From Streptomyces sp. NBC_00459 (GTDB lineage Bacteria > Actinomycetota > Actinomycetes > Streptomycetales > Streptomycetaceae), in contig NZ_CP107903.1 in assembly GCF_036013955.1 (NCBI RefSeq), positions 6,200,001 through 6,264,000 on the forward strand: a DNA stretch of 64,000 bases, in the 5' to 3' direction. A model generated the notes under the pieces. It had not been told where the DNA came from. It saw only the letters and a program-made list of their open reading frames with translations, and did no database searches. Position numbers and translations under genes: made by a program. Positions 9,832-18,716 of the stretch are shown piece by piece. Numbering within the stretch: the stretch's first letter is position 1; each line of letters begins with the position of its first letter.

Positions 9832-11388
9832 ATGCGCTCGGTACGCATGCGGATTCTCGCGGCGCTGCTCATTGTGTCGGCCGCGGGCGCGGTCGGCTGG
9901 CAGCTGATGCCGACGGGAGGCGACCACGGCAGGACGATCACCGTCGGCACCACCGACGCCGTGACCTCCCTCGACCCGGCCGGTGCCTACGACGCCGGCT
10001 CGTGGGCCATGTTCAGCAACGTCTTCCAGTCACTGCTCACCTACCGGCCGGACGGCGCCGCCCCCGTCCCGGACGCGGCGAAGAGCTGTGGCTTCAAGGG
10101 CTCCGACCTGCGCACCTACGTCTGCGTCCTGCGCGGCGACCTCCACTTTCCGAGCGGCCGGCAGATGACCGCCGAGGACGTGAAGTTCTCCTTCGAGCGC
10201 GTCAAGCGCATCAACTCCAACGTCGGACCCGCGTCCCTGCTCGGCACCCTCACCTCGGTCGACGCCAAGGATCTGACGGTCACCTTCCACCTCAACTCGC
10301 CCGATGCCACCTTCCCGTTCAAGGTGGCCACCGGAGCCGGTGCGATCGTCGACCGTGAGCGCTACCCGAAGGACGGCCTGCGCACCGACACCGGCGCCGA
10401 CGGCACCGGCCCGTACCTCCTGAAGTCGTATACGGAGGAGAAGGAGGCGCTCCTCGAACCCAACGACCACTACAAGGGCGTCGTGAAGAGCACCGGCAGC
10501 CCCATCCGCCTGCGCTACTACGCCGATCCGCCGGCCCTCGACAAGGCGTGGAAGGCCAAGCAGATCGACGTCGCCACGCGCCAGCTGCCGCCCGCGGTCC
10601 TCGCCGGCCTCTCGCCCAGCGACCCCGGCCAGCAGGTCATCGAGTCCGACAGCGCCGAGACCCGCAACCTCGTCCTCAACGTCCACGCCGGTTCCGCGCT
10701 CCACGCCCCGGTCGTCCGCCGCGCCCTGGCCTGGCTGGTCAACCGGGAGGAACTCGCCGCCACGGTGTACCAGGGGACAGCCGAGCCCCTCTACTCGCTG
10801 ATCCCGGCAGGCCTCACCGGCCACACCACCTCGTTCTTCGACGACTACCCCAAACCCAGCGTCGCGCAGGCCCGCGCCCTGCTCACCGAGGCCGGCGTGG
10901 AACTCCCCGTCCGCCTGACCTACGGCTACGCCGAGGGGCGCGGCGCCGCCGCCGAGGAGGCTGCCCTGCTCAAGCGGCAGCTGGAGAAGGGCGGCCTGTT
11001 CAAGGTCGCCGTCAAGGGCTACGAGTGGACCGACTACCAGAAGCGGTACGCGGCAGGGAAGCTGGACGCCTACGCCGTCGGCTGGGTCGCCGACTTCCCC
11101 GACCCGGACACGTTCACCGGACCGCTCGTCGGCACCGGCAACAGCATGAAGAACGGATACGGCAGCAAGAAGGTGGACCGGCTGATCCTGGACAGCCGCC
11201 GGTACGCCGACCGAGCCCGAGCCGCCCAGGACTTCCGCGCGCTCCAGCAACTGATCGCCCTGGACGTGCCCGTCATCCCGCTGTGGCAGCGCAAGGAGTA
11301 CGTCGTCAGCAGCGAGGACGTCGGCGGCGGCCAGTACCTCTCGGACGGTACCGGGGTCTTCCGGCTCTGGACCCTCGACTGGATCTGA
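9832..11388 (+). CDS. ABC transporter substrate-binding protein, family 5 (peptide/nickel type)
   Basis: A 518-residue extracellular binding protein of the oligopeptide/dipeptide class. It opens with a hydrophobic helix (about residues 7-24), then TITVGTTDAVTSLDPAGAYD, the usual start of mature family 5 proteins. The diagnostic MTAEDVKFSFERV is near residue 115, and the C-terminal DFPDPDTF and PVIPLWQRKEYVV regions are typical. There is no lipobox cysteine, so unlike most Gram-positive relatives it is probably held by an uncleaved helix or released. GGGGAGGG at 9817-9824 sits 7 bases before the ATG. No permease or ATPase gene is adjacent, so it is an orphan binding protein. Confidence 0.9.
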   Translation: MRSVRMRILAALLIVSAAGAVGWQLMPTGGDHGRTITVGTTDAVTSLDPAGAYDAGSWAMFSNVFQSLLTYRPDGAAPVPDAAKSCGFKGSDLRTYVCVLRGDLHFPSGRQMTAEDVKFSFERVKRINSNVGPASLLGTLTSVDAKDLTVTFHLNSPDATFPFKVATGAGAIVDRERYPKDGLRTDTGADGTGPYLLKSYTEEKEALLEPNDHYKGVVKSTGSPIRLRYYADPPALDKAWKAKQIDVATRQLPPAVLAGLSPSDPGQQVIESDSAETRNLVLNVHAGSALHAPVVRRALAWLVNREELAATVYQGTAEPLYSLIPAGLTGHTTSFFDDYPKPSVAQARALLTEAGVELPVRLTYGYAEGRGAAAEEAALLKRQLEKGGLFKVAVKGYEWTDYQKRYAAGKLDAYAVGWVADFPDPDTFTGPLVGTGNSMKNGYGSKKVDRLILDSRRYADRARAAQDFRALQQLIALDVPVIPLWQRKEYVVSSEDVGGGQYLSDGTGVFRLWTLDWI

Positions 11389-11480
11389 CGCGGACCGGCC
11401 GACGCGGACTAGGTGACGCTGGGAGGGTACCCAACGCTGTATCAGATGTGCTGATGCTGTGGGCGGGGGGAGGAGCGGAC

Positions 11481-11882
11481 GTGTTGAGGCGCAACTCCTT
11501 CCGGCTTCCCCGGCATCCGGCGTCCGTCGAACTCGCCCGGCGCCGGGTGCGCGACCATCTGGCCGACTGGGGGCACAGTACCGACGGCCCGGCGCTCGCG
11601 GACACCGTCCTGCTCGTCTCCGAGCTGGCGACCAACGTCGTACGCCACGGCCCCGTCCTGGAGCCGGAGTTCGAGGTCGCCGTCACCGCACTCGCCGACG
11701 GCTCCTGCCTCATAGAGGTCTCCGACGAGGGCACGACGGAACCCCGCCTCCACCCGGTGACGGACTGGGCGGAACACGGCCGCGGCCTTCACCTGGTCGA
11801 GCACATCGCGGAGGCGTGGGGGGTGTGGAGCAGAGGCCGACACGGAAAGACGGTCTGGGCGCTGGTCACAGCGCCGGGATAG
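11481..11882 (+). CDS. ATP-binding protein, anti-sigma factor type (HATPase_c_2)
   Basis: A 133-residue GHKL-fold protein of the SpoIIAB/RsbW-like class, which is greatly expanded in Streptomyces and usually regulates sigma factors through anti-anti-sigma partners. Visible ATP-site motifs are the N box (VSELATNVVRHG, about residue 50), the G1-like VSDEGTTEP (about 80) and HGRGLHLVEHIAEAWG (about 101). The GTG at 11481 is preceded by AGGAG at 11471-11475. An upstream in-frame ATG at 11456 has no clear site. No sigma factor or anti-anti-sigma gene is adjacent. An interspersed repeat begins 10 bp after the stop codon. Confidence 0.85.
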   Translation: MLRRNSFRLPRHPASVELARRRVRDHLADWGHSTDGPALADTVLLVSELATNVVRHGPVLEPEFEVAVTALADGSCLIEVSDEGTTEPRLHPVTDWAEHGRGLHLVEHIAEAWGVWSRGRHGKTVWALVTAPG

Positions 11883-11892
11883 GGGCGTCCCC

Positions 11893-11968
11893 AGGGGCGC
11901 GGGGCCGTGTCCCATGTCGTTCCGCGGGCTTCGCCGCGTGGGCGCGACCAGCCACAACGGGCCCGCAG
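11893..11968 (+). repeat. interspersed intergenic repeat, copy 1
   Basis: About 76 bp containing AGGGGCGCGGGGC, a GC-rich inverted segment (GGCTTCGCCGCG) and GGGCGCGACCAGCCACA. The same order of blocks occurs in reverse orientation at 29472-29538. This is the common extragenic repeat of Streptomyces genomes. Here it lies between the convergent anti-sigma-type gene and the sensor kinase gene and may act as a transcript end or processing site. Confidence 0.75.
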
Positions 11969-12001
11969 TCAACCACCCGGCCAACTCACCGCCCCCACCA
12001 C

Positions 12002-13570
12002 TCACGGACAGACCACCCGCTCCGGCAGACTGACCGTCACCGCCAACCCCTCGCCGGAGGCGGTCCGCACACTCACCTCCCCGCCGTGCGCCCGCACCAC
12101 CCCCTGCACGATCGCCAGCCCCAACCCGCTTCCCGCCCCGCCCCCCGCTCGGAAGAACCGGTCGAACATACGCGCAGCGTCCGCAGGTGCCAGCCCGGGC
12201 CCCAGATCCGCGACACACAGCCGTACGACACCCTCCGCGCGCTCCACAGCGAGCCGCACCGGCACATCGGGGGACGTATGCGTGCGGACGTTGCCCACCA
12301 GGTTGCCCAGCACCTGTCTGAGCCCCGACTCGTCGGCCCGCACCAGGATCGCCCCTTCGGCGGCCACACTGATCGGCCGGCCCGGTTCCTGGACCCGCAG
12401 ATCCTCCGCCGCGTCCCGCACCAGACGGCTCAGGTCGACGTTCCTCAGAAGCAGTTCGGGCTGCTGGTCGAGACGGGCAAGCGTCAGCAGCTCGTCCACC
12501 AGGCGGCCCATGCGGTCCGCCTCGCCGTTCATCCGGTCCCAGGCGCGCCGCCGCTCCTGCGGGTCGGTCAGCATCCCCTTGTCGTAGAGCTGGAGGTAGC
12601 CGCGGATCGCGGACAGCGGGGTGCGCAGTTCGTGCGAGGCGTCGGCGACGAACCGGCGCAGCTGGGCCGCGCTGCGCTCGCGGGTGCGGTGCGCCGACTC
12701 GACCTGGTGGAGCATGGTGTTGAGGGCGACCCGGAGCTGTTCGACCTCAAGGGTGGCGTCGCGGCTGGAGGGGACACGCCGGGTGAGATCGCCCTCGGCG
12801 ATGGCCGTAGACGTCTCGACCATGTCCTCCAGGGGCGCCATCCGGCGGCCCACGCTGAACATCGTGAGCACGGCGAGCAGCGCGAGCAGCAGCGTCCCGA
12901 CGGTGAGATCGAGCTTCAGGGCCTTGCCGAGGACATCGTGCAGGGCGTCCGTCGAGGTGGCGAGGAGTACGGTCGCGCCGTCGGCGAGGTGGGCGGCGGT
13001 GACCCGGTAGGGGGCGTCCCGCACCCGGATGTCGTGGGGTTCGTCGTCGCGGGCGAGGGCGGCCGGGTCGGAGACGGCTGCGGCGAGGGCGCGCTGGTCG
13101 GCGGTGGCCGCGAACCCGGCGACGGTCATGGCCTGCCCCTGCTCGCCGACGACCACGAAGATGCCGTCGGACATGAAGGAGTCGGCGTTCGCGAGGCCGG
13201 GACTCGCCGAGCCGGGGTCGGAGGAGCTGGATCCGGCTGAACTGCCTTTGCTGTCGACGGAGTTGTATCGGTATCTGTCGGTGAGGGCGGCGAACGCGGT
13301 CAGCGAGTCGATCTGCTCCAGCGTGATCCGGGAGCCGCCGATCGAGTCCCGGGTGCCCATCAGCTGGGTGTCGACGCTGTCCAGCAGATACAGCCGCATG
13401 CCCATCACGCTCACGGCGGTCGCCACGACGATGCCGAGGGCGAGCAGCACCACGTTGGCCAGCGTCAGCTTGACGCGCAGGGAGTGGATGCCGCGCTCGC
13501 AGTGGAAGGCGCGTCCCCATCCCGACCCGAAGGCGCGCCACCATCCCGCTCCGATCGCGAGGAGACTCAT
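12002..13570 (-). CDS. two-component sensor histidine kinase
   Basis: A 522-residue membrane kinase. Residues about 37-58 and 240-262 are membrane helices bracketing an extracytoplasmic sensor region of about 180 residues with a Ser/Gly-rich loop. A HAMP segment follows (VGRRMAPLEDM). The H box is DASHELRTPLSAIRGYL, with the phosphorylated His at about 313. The N box (QVLGNLVGNVRTH), G1 (DLGPGL), F (MFDRFFRAG) and G2 (GSGLGLAIVQGVV) motifs are all present. The start ATG overlaps the response regulator stop by 4 bases (ATGA), so the pair is translationally coupled with the regulator first. The signal sensed is unknown; the divergent MMPL transporter is a plausible target. Confidence 0.93.
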   Translation of the reverse strand: MSLLAIGAGWWRAFGSGWGRAFHCERGIHSLRVKLTLANVVLLALGIVVATAVSVMGMRLYLLDSVDTQLMGTRDSIGGSRITLEQIDSLTAFAALTDRYRYNSVDSKGSSAGSSSSDPGSASPGLANADSFMSDGIFVVVGEQGQAMTVAGFAATADQRALAAAVSDPAALARDDEPHDIRVRDAPYRVTAAHLADGATVLLATSTDALHDVLGKALKLDLTVGTLLLALLAVLTMFSVGRRMAPLEDMVETSTAIAEGDLTRRVPSSRDATLEVEQLRVALNTMLHQVESAHRTRERSAAQLRRFVADASHELRTPLSAIRGYLQLYDKGMLTDPQERRRAWDRMNGEADRMGRLVDELLTLARLDQQPELLLRNVDLSRLVRDAAEDLRVQEPGRPISVAAEGAILVRADESGLRQVLGNLVGNVRTHTSPDVPVRLAVERAEGVVRLCVADLGPGLAPADAARMFDRFFRAGGGAGSGLGLAIVQGVVRAHGGEVSVRTASGEGLAVTVSLPERVVCP

Positions 13571-14295
13571 GCCAGCCCGTATCCGACACCGCGCCGGGTG
13601 GTGATCACAGGCGGTCCGAGCTCGTCGAGCTTGCGCCGCAGATAGCTGATGTACGTCTCGACGACGGTCGATTCGGCCGGCGTGTGCTCGTACTGCCAGA
13701 CATGCCGCAGGAGTTGCTCCTTGGGCACGATCCGGCCGCCGTTGCGCACCAGGAACCGCAGCAGCGCGTACTCCGTGGGAGTCAGCTCGACGGTGCCGCC
13801 CGCGCGGTGCACGCTGTACGTCGACTCGTCCAGCTCCAGGTCGCCGTAGCGCAACGGAGGCCGCTGCGGCAGCACGTCGACGGGCCGGGTCCGCCGCAGC
13901 ACGGCGGTGATCCGGGCGACCACCTCGTCGATGTTGAACGGCTTGGTGATGTAGTCGTCGCCGAACCCGAGGGCGCCGACGATCTCCCCCGGCGCGTCCC
14001 GTGCGGTCAGGAAGACAAGGGCCAACTCGGGCCTGCGGTCGCGCAGTTCACGCCCGAGGGCCCGGCCGTCGCCGTCCGGGAGCATGATGTCGAGCAGCGC
14101 GACGTCCGGGCGGGTGCGCTCGGCGAGCGTGAGCGCATCGCGAACGGTGCCCGCGACCATCACCTCGAAGCGGTGGTACCGCAGGGCGATGGCGAGGACG
14201 TCCGCGATGCTCGGCTCGTCCTCCACAACCAGCACGGTGCCCGCAGCTGTAGCCGTACTTGGGGCTGTGCCCGTCCCTGCGCCCGGAGCCGTCAT
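13567..14295 (-). CDS. OmpR/PhoB-type response regulator
   Basis: A 242-residue DNA-binding response regulator. The receiver domain (about residues 20-130) has the acidic pair VVEDEPS, phospho-acceptor D69 (LLDIMLPDG), a conserved Thr (FLTARD) and K118 (YITKPFN). A winged-helix domain follows (LTPTEYALLRFL, then VVETYISYLRRKLD and RRGVGYGL). I chose the ATG at 14295, after which a Gly/Ala/Thr-rich lead precedes the receiver; a longer reading to 14427 adds only low-complexity sequence. It is the first gene of the operon with the kinase. The 169-bp region to the divergent MMPL gene should hold both promoters. Confidence 0.93.
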   Translation of the reverse strand: MTAPGAGTGTAPSTATAAGTVLVVEDEPSIADVLAIALRYHRFEVMVAGTVRDALTLAERTRPDVALLDIMLPDGDGRALGRELRDRRPELALVFLTARDAPGEIVGALGFGDDYITKPFNIDEVVARITAVLRRTRPVDVLPQRPPLRYGDLELDESTYSVHRAGGTVELTPTEYALLRFLVRNGGRIVPKEQLLRHVWQYEHTPAESTVVETYISYLRRKLDELGPPVITTRRGVGYGLA

Positions 14296-14464
14296 GCCTC
14301 CAGTATCGGCGGGGCCACCGACAGCCGGACCCGGTTCGCGCTTTGGAGTTCCTTGAGAGTCATGGCCGGCCGGTGTCCACGCCCGCGCGTCGCCACCAAT
14401 CCTGTTGCCCAGGACCTGGGGGACCAACCGAACCGACCAACCTGATGAACAAGGGGTGTTGAGC

Positions 14465-16906
14465 GTGGCGGCATTGGCGCGGTGGTGCTATCGGCACCGG
14501 CTGGTGGTCCTGTTGATATGGGTGGGGGCCGTGTTCGGACTGGGCTTCGCGGGCTCCGCCGCGGGCACGGACTACGCGAACACGTTCTCCCTCCCGAACA
14601 CGGACTCCACACGTGCGTACGACCTGATGGAGAAGGCCTTCCCGCAGGCCGCGGGCGACACCGACACGGTCGTGTGGAAGGTCGACGAGGGCTCGGTACG
14701 CGACGAGTCGGTACGGTCCCGGATCGAGCCGAAGCTGGCGGAGATCGGGAAGATGGCGGGCGTCGGCGAGGTCACCAGCCCGTACGCCGACGGCGCCGCC
14801 GGCGCGGCCCGGATCAGCGAGAACGGGCGGATCGCCTACGCCCAGATCACCTTCACCGAGCAGGCGAACGGCGTACCCAAGAAGACGGTCGAGGACGTCG
14901 TCGACACGGCCCGGTCCGCCGAACGCGACGGACTCCAGGTCGAGTTGGGCGGCCAGGCGATCACCAGGACCCAGGAACCGCCCACCGGCATCGCCGAGAT
15001 GGTGGGCATCCTGGCCGCGGCGGTCGTCCTGTTCCTCGCCTTCGGCTCCCTCTTCGCGATGCTGCTGCCGCTGGTCGTCGCGATCGCGGCCCTGGGCACC
15101 GGCCTGATGGCCACCTCCCTCCTCAGCCATGTCACCGACGTCCCCGAAGTCGCCCCGCTGCTCGGCTCGTTGATCGGCCTGGGCGTCGGCATCGACTACG
15201 CGCTCTTCATCGTCACCCGGCACCGCCGGGGCATCCTGCGCGGCCTGAAGCCCGAGGAGTCGGCGGTGACGGCGCTCAACACCTCTGGCCGGGCCGTGCT
15301 GTTCGCGGGCGGCACGGTGTGCATCGCCCTCGCCGGCATGCTGGTGATGAACATGCGTTTCCTGGACGGCGTGGTCATCGCGACCTCCCTCACCGTCGTC
15401 CTGAGCGTCCTCGCCGCGACGACCCTCCTCCCGGCGCTCCTCGGCCTCCTCGGCATGCGCGTCCTCAGCCGCAGGCAGCGCCGCCGACTGGCCGCGACGG
15501 GACCGGAGTCGGCCGAGGCGAGCGGGCCGGCGGCGCGCTGGTCGTCGTACGTCGAAAGGCGCCCGCGCTCGACAGCGGCGCTGGCCCTGCTGGCGATGCT
15601 GATCCTGGCGCTCCCCGTCCTCTCCATCCGCCTCGGCGCGACCGACCAGGGCAACCACCAGGAGTCGACGACCACCCGCCAGGCGTACGACCTGCTGGCG
15701 GAGGGCTTCGGCCCCGGCTTCAACGGCCCGCTCCAGGTGGTGGTGGCCGAGGGAGACGCGAACGCGCTGGTCTCGACGATCCGTACGACGGAAGGCGTGG
15801 CGCAGGCAGCGGCGGCGCCCCCGTCCCAGGGCATCACGGTGATCCAGGTGGTCCCGACGACGTCCCCCCAGTCGAAGGCCACGGACCAGCTGATCGACCG
15901 CCTGCGCGACGAGGTCATCCCGGCCTCCGGGGCCGAGGCCCACGTGGGCGGGGTGACGGCGATCTTCAAGGACTTCGCGGCGGTGACGGGCGACCGCCTG
16001 CCGTACTTCGTGGCGGCGATCATCTCGCTGGGCTTCCTGCTCCTGATGGTGGCGTTCCGCTCCCTGATCGTCCCCCTGACCGCCGCGCTGATGAACCTGA
16101 TAGCGGCGGCGGCCTCCTTCGGCGTCCTGGTCGCGATCTTCCAGTGGGGCTGGGGCACGGAACTGCTCGGCATCGGCAAGGAGGGCCCGATCACGGCGTT
16201 CCTCCCTGTCATCATGCTCTCCCTCCTCTTCGGCCTCTCGATGGACTACCAGGTGTTCCTGGTGAGCCGGATGCACGAGGAGTGGGTCCACACGAAGGAC
16301 AACGCCCGGGCGGTCCGCGTCGGCCTGGCGGAAACGAGCAGGGTCATCAACTGCGCGGCCCTGATCATGATCTGCGTCTTCTCGGCGTTCGTCCTGAGCG
16401 GCGACATGGAGGGCGCCATGGCGGGCATCGGCCTCGCGGCGGCGGTGGCGCTGGACGCGTTCATCCTCCGTACGGCCCTGGTGCCGGCCGCGATGCACCT
16501 GCTCGGCAACGCCAACTGGTGGCTGCCGGCGGGCCTGGAGAAGCGCCTGCCGCATCTGGCGGTGGAACCGAAGGAGGAGCCGGAGACAGGCCAACCCGGC
16601 GGGCCTGCGGGCGGCGCCTCGGCGGTCCACGGTTTCGTACGTGACACGGATGGCACGCCGGTCGAGGGCGCGACGGTCACCCTTCGTTCGAAGGGCGGAC
16701 GCCAACTGGACCGGGTCACGTCCCTGGCGGACGGCTCGTACATCCTCACCGTCCCGGCCCCGGGCGCCTACCTGCTTGCGGCGACAGCGGTCTCGTACGG
16801 CTCGCGGGCCCGACAGGTGACGGTGGAGGACGGCCCGCTGGTGTACGACGTGGAGCTGACGGAGTCGTCGGAGGAGGGAGCGGACGAGGTGGACGCGGTG
16901 AACTGA
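14465..16906 (+). CDS. MMPL-family (RND) transporter with C-terminal carboxypeptidase-regulatory-like domain
   Basis: An 813-residue lipid or drug exporter of the MmpL/RND class. Two halves each have a membrane helix, a large outer loop and a bundle of helices. The paired motifs GVGIDYALFIVTRHRRG (first half) and GLSMDYQVFLVSRMHEEW (second half) are the conserved proton-relay signatures. The GTG at 14465 follows AAGGGG by 8 bases. After the last helix, residues about 720-800 form an extra domain (VHGFVRDTDGTPVEGATVTL, then ADGSYILTVPAPGAYLL) matching the transthyretin-like carboxypeptidase regulatory fold, an unusual addition. It is divergent from the two-component genes, suggesting control by that regulator, and convergent with the TetR gene 13 bp away. 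Confidence 0.9.
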   Translation: MAALARWCYRHRLVVLLIWVGAVFGLGFAGSAAGTDYANTFSLPNTDSTRAYDLMEKAFPQAAGDTDTVVWKVDEGSVRDESVRSRIEPKLAEIGKMAGVGEVTSPYADGAAGAARISENGRIAYAQITFTEQANGVPKKTVEDVVDTARSAERDGLQVELGGQAITRTQEPPTGIAEMVGILAAAVVLFLAFGSLFAMLLPLVVAIAALGTGLMATSLLSHVTDVPEVAPLLGSLIGLGVGIDYALFIVTRHRRGILRGLKPEESAVTALNTSGRAVLFAGGTVCIALAGMLVMNMRFLDGVVIATSLTVVLSVLAATTLLPALLGLLGMRVLSRRQRRRLAATGPESAEASGPAARWSSYVERRPRSTAALALLAMLILALPVLSIRLGATDQGNHQESTTTRQAYDLLAEGFGPGFNGPLQVVVAEGDANALVSTIRTTEGVAQAAAAPPSQGITVIQVVPTTSPQSKATDQLIDRLRDEVIPASGAEAHVGGVTAIFKDFAAVTGDRLPYFVAAIISLGFLLLMVAFRSLIVPLTAALMNLIAAAASFGVLVAIFQWGWGTELLGIGKEGPITAFLPVIMLSLLFGLSMDYQVFLVSRMHEEWVHTKDNARAVRVGLAETSRVINCAALIMICVFSAFVLSGDMEGAMAGIGLAAAVALDAFILRTALVPAAMHLLGNANWWLPAGLEKRLPHLAVEPKEEPETGQPGGPAGGASAVHGFVRDTDGTPVEGATVTLRSKGGRQLDRVTSLADGSYILTVPAPGAYLLAATAVSYGSRARQVTVEDGPLVYDVELTESSEEGADEVDAVN

Positions 16907-16919
16907 CCGCGCCCGGCGC

Positions 16920-17711
16920 CTACTTGACCTGTTCGCCCTTCCCGGACTCCTCGGACTCCTCGGGAAGGGCGTTGGTCATTCCCGGCAGGAAGTCGCTGAA
17001 CAGGTCGTGGACCTCACGGACGAGCGGGCGCAGCACCCGGAAGCGGGCCAGGGACACCCCGCGGGCGGTGAGCCGGGCGCCGCGTCCGGCGAGCCGGTAG
17101 GTGCGCTCACGGCCCTCCGAACGGTCGTAGATCCAGTACATGACCATGCCCATCTGGGACAGCCACATCAACTCGGGCAGCACGTCCCGGAGTTCCTCCG
17201 GAACCTTGGCCTTCGAGCCCGCGAGCACTTCCTTGTGCACGTCGATGGCCTGCACGCGGGCGTGTTCCGACTCGGCGGAGAAAGGGCTGAGCGGGCTGTT
17301 CGGGTCGGCGGCGGTCTTGAAGAACTGCACGGCGAACTCGTGGTAGGGAGCGGCCACATCGAGCCAGGCCCGGTGCACCCCGGCCAGCCGGGCCTCCAAC
17401 TCCGTCTCCCGGTCCAGGACTTCCCGCGCGACCACCTGGTACTCGCGGGCGAGCTGGTCGTAGAAGCCTTGGATCAGGTGCTCCTTGCCGGCGAAGTAGT
17501 AGTACGCGTTGCCGACGGAGACCCCGGCCTCCTGAGCGATGGCCCGCATGGTCGTCTTGTCGTACCCGCGCTCCTTGAACAGCCGCATGGCCGTCTCCAG
17601 GATCAACGCACGGGTCTGCTCACTCTTGGCGGGAGCAGGAGCGGAGGGCTCGGAGGACTCGGAGGAACCGGAGGACTCAGGGGATTCGGGGCGGTCTTTC
17701 GCTGCTGACAC
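16920..17711 (-). CDS. TetR/AcrR-family transcriptional regulator
   Basis: A 263-residue repressor-type regulator. A disordered Ser/Glu/Pro-rich lead (about 30 residues) precedes the TetR helix-turn-helix: TRALILETAMRLFKERGYD, then MRAIAQEAGVSVGNAYYYF with AGKEHLIQGFYDQL. The C-terminal ligand domain (residues about 90-240) is not assigned to a subclass. The GTG start at 17711 lies 9 bp after the DCC gene stop, so it is the last gene of the operon beginning at 18682. Two perfect TTGAAC-N2-GTTCAA palindromes lie at the operon promoter and are the obvious candidates for its autoregulatory operator. The ligand is unknown. Confidence 0.92.
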   Translation of the reverse strand: MSAAKDRPESPESSGSSESSEPSAPAPAKSEQTRALILETAMRLFKERGYDKTTMRAIAQEAGVSVGNAYYYFAGKEHLIQGFYDQLAREYQVVAREVLDRETELEARLAGVHRAWLDVAAPYHEFAVQFFKTAADPNSPLSPFSAESEHARVQAIDVHKEVLAGSKAKVPEELRDVLPELMWLSQMGMVMYWIYDRSEGRERTYRLAGRGARLTARGVSLARFRVLRPLVREVHDLFSDFLPGMTNALPEESEESGKGEQVK

Positions 17712-17720
17712 GGAAGGAGC

Positions 17721-18278
17721 CTAACCAGTGGAACAGGTGCCGCTGTCACAGCCGGGCGGGGTGCCGGGCGGGGTGTGGACCCACCCGAAGCGCGGATCGT
17801 ACGACCATCCGTCGGCCCGCCGGTACAGGGGGCGGCCACTTCCGCCAGTACCCCACTGACTGCCGCGCCACTTGGCGGCGGCGAGAACGGCACCCTTGGC
17901 GAGCCGGGCCCCGGCCGGGGTGGCGAACCGATGGGCGAGCGGCCGGTACTCGCGCAACGCCCACAGCACGACGACCCAGGCACCGGCGCCGCGATAGACC
18001 TGACCGGAGTCACCGACGACGGTGATGTCGTCGAGGGTGGCGGCGTGATCGAGGCCGGGGAAGAGCGCCCGCGCCTGCCCGGACCCCGCCGGAACCATCT
18101 CCAGCGGCACCAGCTGGGGCTGCCGTACGAGCCAGCCGCGCACGAAGGTGCACAGGGCACAGTCGGCGTCGTACAGGACGGTGAGCCGGCGGACCGGAAC
18201 GCCCCCCGTGGCGTCCCGGTCCGCGCGGGCGGTGGTGTCCCCCGACCCCACCGCGTTCATGTGGCTCATCGTGGTCAC
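17721..18278 (-). CDS. DCC-family thiol-disulfide oxidoreductase-like protein (DUF393)
   Basis: A 185-residue protein of the DCC family. Near residue 35 it carries the defining LYDADCALCTFVRGWL signature, a thioredoxin-like D-x-D-C-x-x-C segment. Redox activity is generally assumed for the family but rarely shown. The tail is rich in Trp, Gly and Tyr and ends with two cysteines. The GTG start at 18278 overlaps the stop of the upstream membrane-protein gene by four bases (GTGA), so the genes are translationally coupled. It is followed at once by the TetR gene. DCC proteins often occur with DoxX-like membrane proteins, which fits this operon. Confidence 0.87.
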   Translation of the reverse strand: MTTMSHMNAVGSGDTTARADRDATGGVPVRRLTVLYDADCALCTFVRGWLVRQPQLVPLEMVPAGSGQARALFPGLDHAATLDDITVVGDSGQVYRGAGAWVVVLWALREYRPLAHRFATPAGARLAKGAVLAAAKWRGSQWGTGGSGRPLYRRADGWSYDPRFGWVHTPPGTPPGCDSGTCSTG

Positions 18279-18682
18279 GCCCCGGCCGTGGGGGCGACCC
18301 AGCCCTGCGGCGCTACGGGCGGTACCTGCTCCCGCTCCATGACACCCCGCCGACGGATCTTGCTGAGGACGAACACGTTGGCGAGGTGCATGACACCGAG
18401 CACCAGCAGCACGACACCGAGCTTGGTCGAGAGCGCCTCGAAGACCTCCCGGGTGCTGGCGATGTCCCCGTCACCGCTCAGGTAGAGGGCCACGAACCCG
18501 AGGTTGACGAGATAGAACCCGACGACCAGCAGATGGTTGACGGCCTCGGCGAGCTTCTCGTTCCCCCGCAGCACATCGGCGAGGAAAACCTTCCCGTTGC
18601 TGCTGAGGGTCCGCGCGACCCAGACGGTCAGCGCGACGCTGACCAGCAGGTATATGACGTATGCGACGACTGTGAGGTCCAT
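18275..18682 (-). CDS. integral membrane protein of unknown function
   Basis: A 135-residue protein with three or four hydrophobic segments (about residues 5-24, 45-70 and 85-110) and a basic C-terminal end (KIRRRGVMEREQ). I recognise no named domain. The ATG at 18682 is preceded by AAGGACG. An in-frame extension to 18730 would run through an operator-like palindrome and is rejected as the start. It is the first gene of an operon with the DCC protein and the TetR regulator, so it may work with the redox protein. Its expression is probably controlled by the two-palindrome operator just upstream. Confidence 0.82.
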   Translation of the reverse strand: MDLTVVAYVIYLLVSVALTVWVARTLSSNGKVFLADVLRGNEKLAEAVNHLLVVGFYLVNLGFVALYLSGDGDIASTREVFEALSTKLGVVLLVLGVMHLANVFVLSKIRRRGVMEREQVPPVAPQGWVAPTAGA

Positions 18683-18716
18683 GACTTCGTCCTTGTCCCC
18701 GAGCTTCCTGAACGAC

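Noticed and set aside
14360..16705. Long minus-strand open frame opposite the MMPL gene
   Set aside because: Arg/His/Asp/Gly-rich composition without domains; the plus-strand MMPL protein has clear family motifs.
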